Shown: positions 6,501-7,284 of the stretch, one piece after another
How the letters are laid out: each line of letters opens with the position of its first letter
Numbering within the stretch: the stretch's first letter is position 1
DNA from: Planctomycetota bacterium
Lineage (GTDB): Bacteria > Planctomycetota > MHYJ01 > JACQXL01
Assembly: GCA_030018555.1 (NCBI GenBank)
Contig: JASEHY010000069.1
Location: forward strand, 1-7,284
Direction of reading: 5' to 3'
Length of the DNA stretch: 7,284 nucleotides
Program-made: the position numbers and the translations under genes
The notes under the pieces: generated by a model
Databases searched by the model: none
The model's input: the letters and a program-made list of their open reading frames with translations, nothing else
What the model was told of the DNA's origin: nothing

Positions 6501-7160
6501 GGCGGTGCGGACACTTTCGGCAAATGCAATGACACCTGGGAATGGGACGGCATAGAGTGGACACAAAAGAGCCCTGTTAATAAACCGCCGGCACGGGAAG
6601 GACATTCACTATCTTACGATGCTCAAAGACAGAAACTCGTACTCTTCGGAGGCGTTGATGCCGCGGGCAGTTATCTACAGGACACATGGGAATGGGACGG
6701 GACGGATTGGGTCAAGAAACTCCCGGTTAACAAACCGCCTGCGCGGACCGCTCACGCAATATCCTACCTGCCTGCGCAGGCAGGTAATCCCGCAACAGCA
6801 AAAACCATTCTTTTCGGCGGCACTGATGGTCTTTTCAAGAATGATACCTGGGAATGGGATGGGACTAACTGGACGCAACTGAATCTGGGCACAAAACCAT
6901 CGGCTCGTGCATTTGCACGAATGGCTTATGACTCGTTGAGAGAGGAAATCGTCCTGTTCGGAGGGCAGGCAAGTAGCGGTGCTATGGACGATACATGGGA
7001 ATACACCGCCTCTTCGGGATGGGTCCTGAAGAATACCACGACTAAACCATCAGCCAGATACTGGCATTCCTTATCTTATGACTCGGCTCGTCGTAGGATA
7101 GTCATCTTCGGCGGATGGAACGCGGTGAGGAGATTAGACGATACCGTTGAATACCCGTAA
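3573..7160 (+). CDS. Large surface lipoprotein: nine fibronectin type III domains plus a six-bladed kelch propeller
   Basis: The 1195-residue protein begins with a hydrophobic signal (I5-V18) and a likely lipobox S19-I-S-C22, followed by a polar, N-rich tether. Nine Fn3 domains start near residues 37, 131, 225, 321, 420, 518, 613, 706 and 804, each roughly 93-99 long. Each opens with a P-x-AP or related proline segment. Most then show W-x-D-x-S-x-NE-x-GF and T-x-YYYR-[VI]-RA-[YW]N, then YSN and SATT; domains 1, 5 and 6 deviate. From about residue 897 six kelch units follow, each with Y(D)...LFGG and then DTW-x-W or a variant. The last unit ends at DDTVEYP, and the missing strand is supplied by GWVTSSP at the start, closing the propeller. 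Such architectures usually serve extracellular adhesion or scaffolding; no catalytic site is evident. Blade 4 carries a six-residue insert (1066-1072) made by a perfect palindrome. The gene follows the nitroreductase by 22 bases and is probably co-transcribed with it. Confidence 0.92.
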   Translation: MANRIFLFLSLLCFLCYVSISCLPRGNNNDESGTSAPPLAPSNLIVFSSVQWQSTLQWQDNSFDEDSFIIERRKQDSDVFLYLTSVSANVTSYIDRNLSSDTFYYYRIKAVKGDISSSYSNIGSAKTIPGPPDSPLLLNVFARSYQEIRIQWRDNSFNEEGFRVERKTTLLGTYQGITTVSANVISFVDTSLLPETKYYYRLRAYNALGDSSNSNELSAVTLPLPPSAPSNLSAQANENNPYEVFLQWVDNSNNESGFRIERRVGWTSFQELANRPPDTMVYVDSKVLPNTTYYYRVYGWNVGGAGGYSNTVEVTTPGWIPLAPSRLTAWAVSESQINLEWQDNSTNETEFRIESSPTGINQWGEITTVTANTTTFSDRNLPASTTYHYRIRAYNSFAEHFSNYSNQSVATTLAPATTTPFAPSTPITTSIFGYEVTISFTDRSNNEAGFKVERRSEGEESFEVIMTLPAVSSTAQNVYFTDNTVVTSTTYYYRVSAYNSKGESSVVTSTAITTKGSPPLAPQALSATAITYNQTNLTWQVPTGSQAQTLRLERKLIGGNYIQILSLLPTITSYTDASNILPETTYYYRMRSANEGGFSPYSEEAVVATLVGPPTRPTFNRVEAVSANRINLFWTDESYNETGFKIERKTGSDGVFQQIATPTANATTYSDTTLEPNTNYFYRIRAYNIYNSAYSALLSATTMPLPPSAPSNLSATAVSSAQINLTWNDNSSNEDGFVLESRKESTDYYHPLPGVPAGRTYYYHISLSTTTTYYYRVRAWNYIGMSEYSNVVSATTFSSAVVTPIAPSGLTASAVASYRIDLNWADDSSNEEGFRIYRSMLSATNYSLLSIVGANVISFSDVTLNDLTTYYYYIRGWNIVGESEGSNNVSATSLAPGWVTSSPAEKPTPRYLSATTYDAFRQQIVLFGGWEENTNRDDTWIYSGQDWIRQYSSFTPSARRNHALAYDESKKVVVLFGGADTFGKCNDTWEWDGIEWTQKSPVNKPPAREGHSLSYDAQRQKLVLFGGVDAAGSYLQDTWEWDGTDWVKKLPVNKPPARTAHAISYLPAQAGNPATAKTILFGGTDGLFKNDTWEWDGTNWTQLNLGTKPSARAFARMAYDSLREEIVLFGGQASSGAMDDTWEYTASSGWVLKNTTTKPSARYWHSLSYDSARRRIVIFGGWNAVRRLDDTVEYP
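3681..6260 (+). repeat. Tandem array of nine fibronectin type III repeats
   Basis: Repeat boundaries in DNA are near 3681, 3963, 4245, 4533, 4830, 5124, 5409, 5688 and 5982. The tyrosine-rich F-strand is encoded by similar DNA (TATTATTATCG) in several units. Repeats 3 and 8 open with the identical peptide PLPPSAPSNLSA, but their codons differ at several synonymous positions (4239-4274 against 5682-5717). This indicates old duplication held by selection on the protein, not a recent copy. Confidence 0.9.
6261..7157 (+). repeat. Six kelch repeats forming one closed beta-propeller
   Basis: Blades are recognised by R-x-x-H/A...Y-D, then LFGG, then a DTW-E-W-D-G-x-x-W strand; blade 1 has DTWIYSG, blade 5 DTWEYTASSGW, blade 6 DDTVEYP. 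Blades 3 and 4 are preceded by near-identical PVNKPPAR segments (about 6573-6597 and 6723-6747), pointing to a more recent duplication. Blade 6 lacks the final W strand, which GW at 6261-6266 can provide from the N-terminal side. Confidence 0.88.
6765..6786. repeat. Perfect 22-bp palindrome inside kelch blade 4
   Basis: TACCTGCCTGC (6765-6775) is followed directly by its exact reverse complement GCAGGCAGGTA (6776-6786). In the reading frame it encodes Y-L-P-A-Q-A-G. Other blades have eight residues between the Y of Y-D and LFGG; this blade has fourteen, so the palindrome accounts for the six extra residues. Confidence 0.88.
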
Positions 7161-7173
7161 TCAGGATTGAGCA

Positions 7174-7179
7174 AAGGAG
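7174..7179 (+). promoter_or_regulatory. Strong ribosome binding site for the 3'-terminal partial gene
   Basis: AAGGAG at 7174-7179 is five bases before ATG 7185, the best Shine-Dalgarno in the window. It starts 13 bases after the lipoprotein stop, supporting translation of a third gene from the same transcript. Confidence 0.7.
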
Positions 7180-7184
7180 TTTTT

Positions 7185-7284
7185 ATGGGGCAAAACCTAA
7201 TTTCAACTAAAAACGGGGCAACTTCGAAACAAGTTCAGCATGACAGTCAGCGACGAGGGACAAATAGGTTTGTCAACAGTCTCA
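7185..7284 (+). CDS. Unidentified partial gene, N-terminus only (runs off the window)
   Basis: The frame starts with ATG 7185 after a strong ribosome binding site and stays open for 33 codons to the window edge. The peptide begins MGQNLISTKNGATSKQVQHD and continues basic and polar, with no signal peptide or recognisable domain. I do not recognise the family. It starts 24 bases after the lipoprotein stop, so it is probably the next gene of that unit. A caution: part of the DNA (about 7221-7248, GAAACAAGTTCAGCATGACA-like) resembles, from memory, a dispersed intergenic repeat, and 7259-7274 is a small inverted repeat. The reading frame could therefore be short, or could carry a repeat insertion near its N-terminus. 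Confidence 0.45.
   Translation, partial: MGQNLISTKNGATSKQVQHDSQRRGTNRFVNSL
7259..7274. repeat. 6-bp stem, 4-nt loop inverted repeat near the window end
   Basis: GACAAA (7259-7264) pairs with TTTGTC (7269-7274) around TAGG. It falls inside the open frame that starts at 7185. Alone it is a weak signal; it is noted because it adjoins repeat-like sequence at 7221-7248. Confidence 0.4.

Noticed and set aside
7185..7284. Terminal reading frame as a peptide precursor for the SagB-type enzyme
   Set aside because: Only 33 codons are visible, there is no leader/core pattern rich in Cys, Ser or Thr, and no cyclodehydratase gene is in the window; the idea has no direct support.

Overview
The window is a stretch of bacterial chromosome with every supported gene on the + strand. 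Base composition is moderate (mid-40s % GC by eye). It combines ordinary housekeeping genes (gyrB end, a MoaB/Mog-type gene, gatB) with an accessory cell-envelope cluster. The unusual density of short palindromic repeats, some inside genes, suggests an uncultured candidate-phylum bacterium with a repeat-rich genome (Omnitrophota-like or a similar lineage). That placement is an impression from repeat style, not a demonstrated assignment.

Layout: (1) 2-349 is the C-terminal end of DNA gyrase subunit B. (2) 350-551 is a non-coding mosaic of nested inverted repeats, including a perfect 24-bp palindrome. (3) 552-1067 is a MoaB/Mog-like molybdopterin-binding protein, followed after 11 bases by (4) gatB (1079-2560), whose ribosome binding site lies at the very end of the preceding gene. 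(5) 2561-2803 is a second repeat mosaic that ends in a near-consensus promoter. (6) 2804-3550 is a SagB-type nitroreductase with an N-terminal export or anchor segment, apparently expressed from a leaderless or almost leaderless transcript. (7) 3573-7160 is a very large surface lipoprotein: nine fibronectin type III domains followed by a six-bladed kelch propeller. (8) From 7185 a new reading frame with a strong ribosome binding site runs off the window.

Genes 6, 7 and 8 are separated by only 22 and 24 bases and probably form one transcription unit driven by the promoter at 2768-2795. It would make an exported flavin oxidoreductase together with a large display or adhesion protein. No direct partnership between them can be proved from sequence alone.

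The most interesting signal is that palindromic repeat DNA appears inside three consecutive protein genes without breaking the frame: in gatB (about 20 extra residues between H128 and S154), in the linker of the nitroreductase (around residues 38-43), and in kelch blade 4 (six extra residues at 1066-1072). The same style of palindrome fills both long intergenic gaps. This resembles the protein-coding palindromic elements known from Rickettsia, but the sequences here look unrelated to each other, as if several small element families were active.
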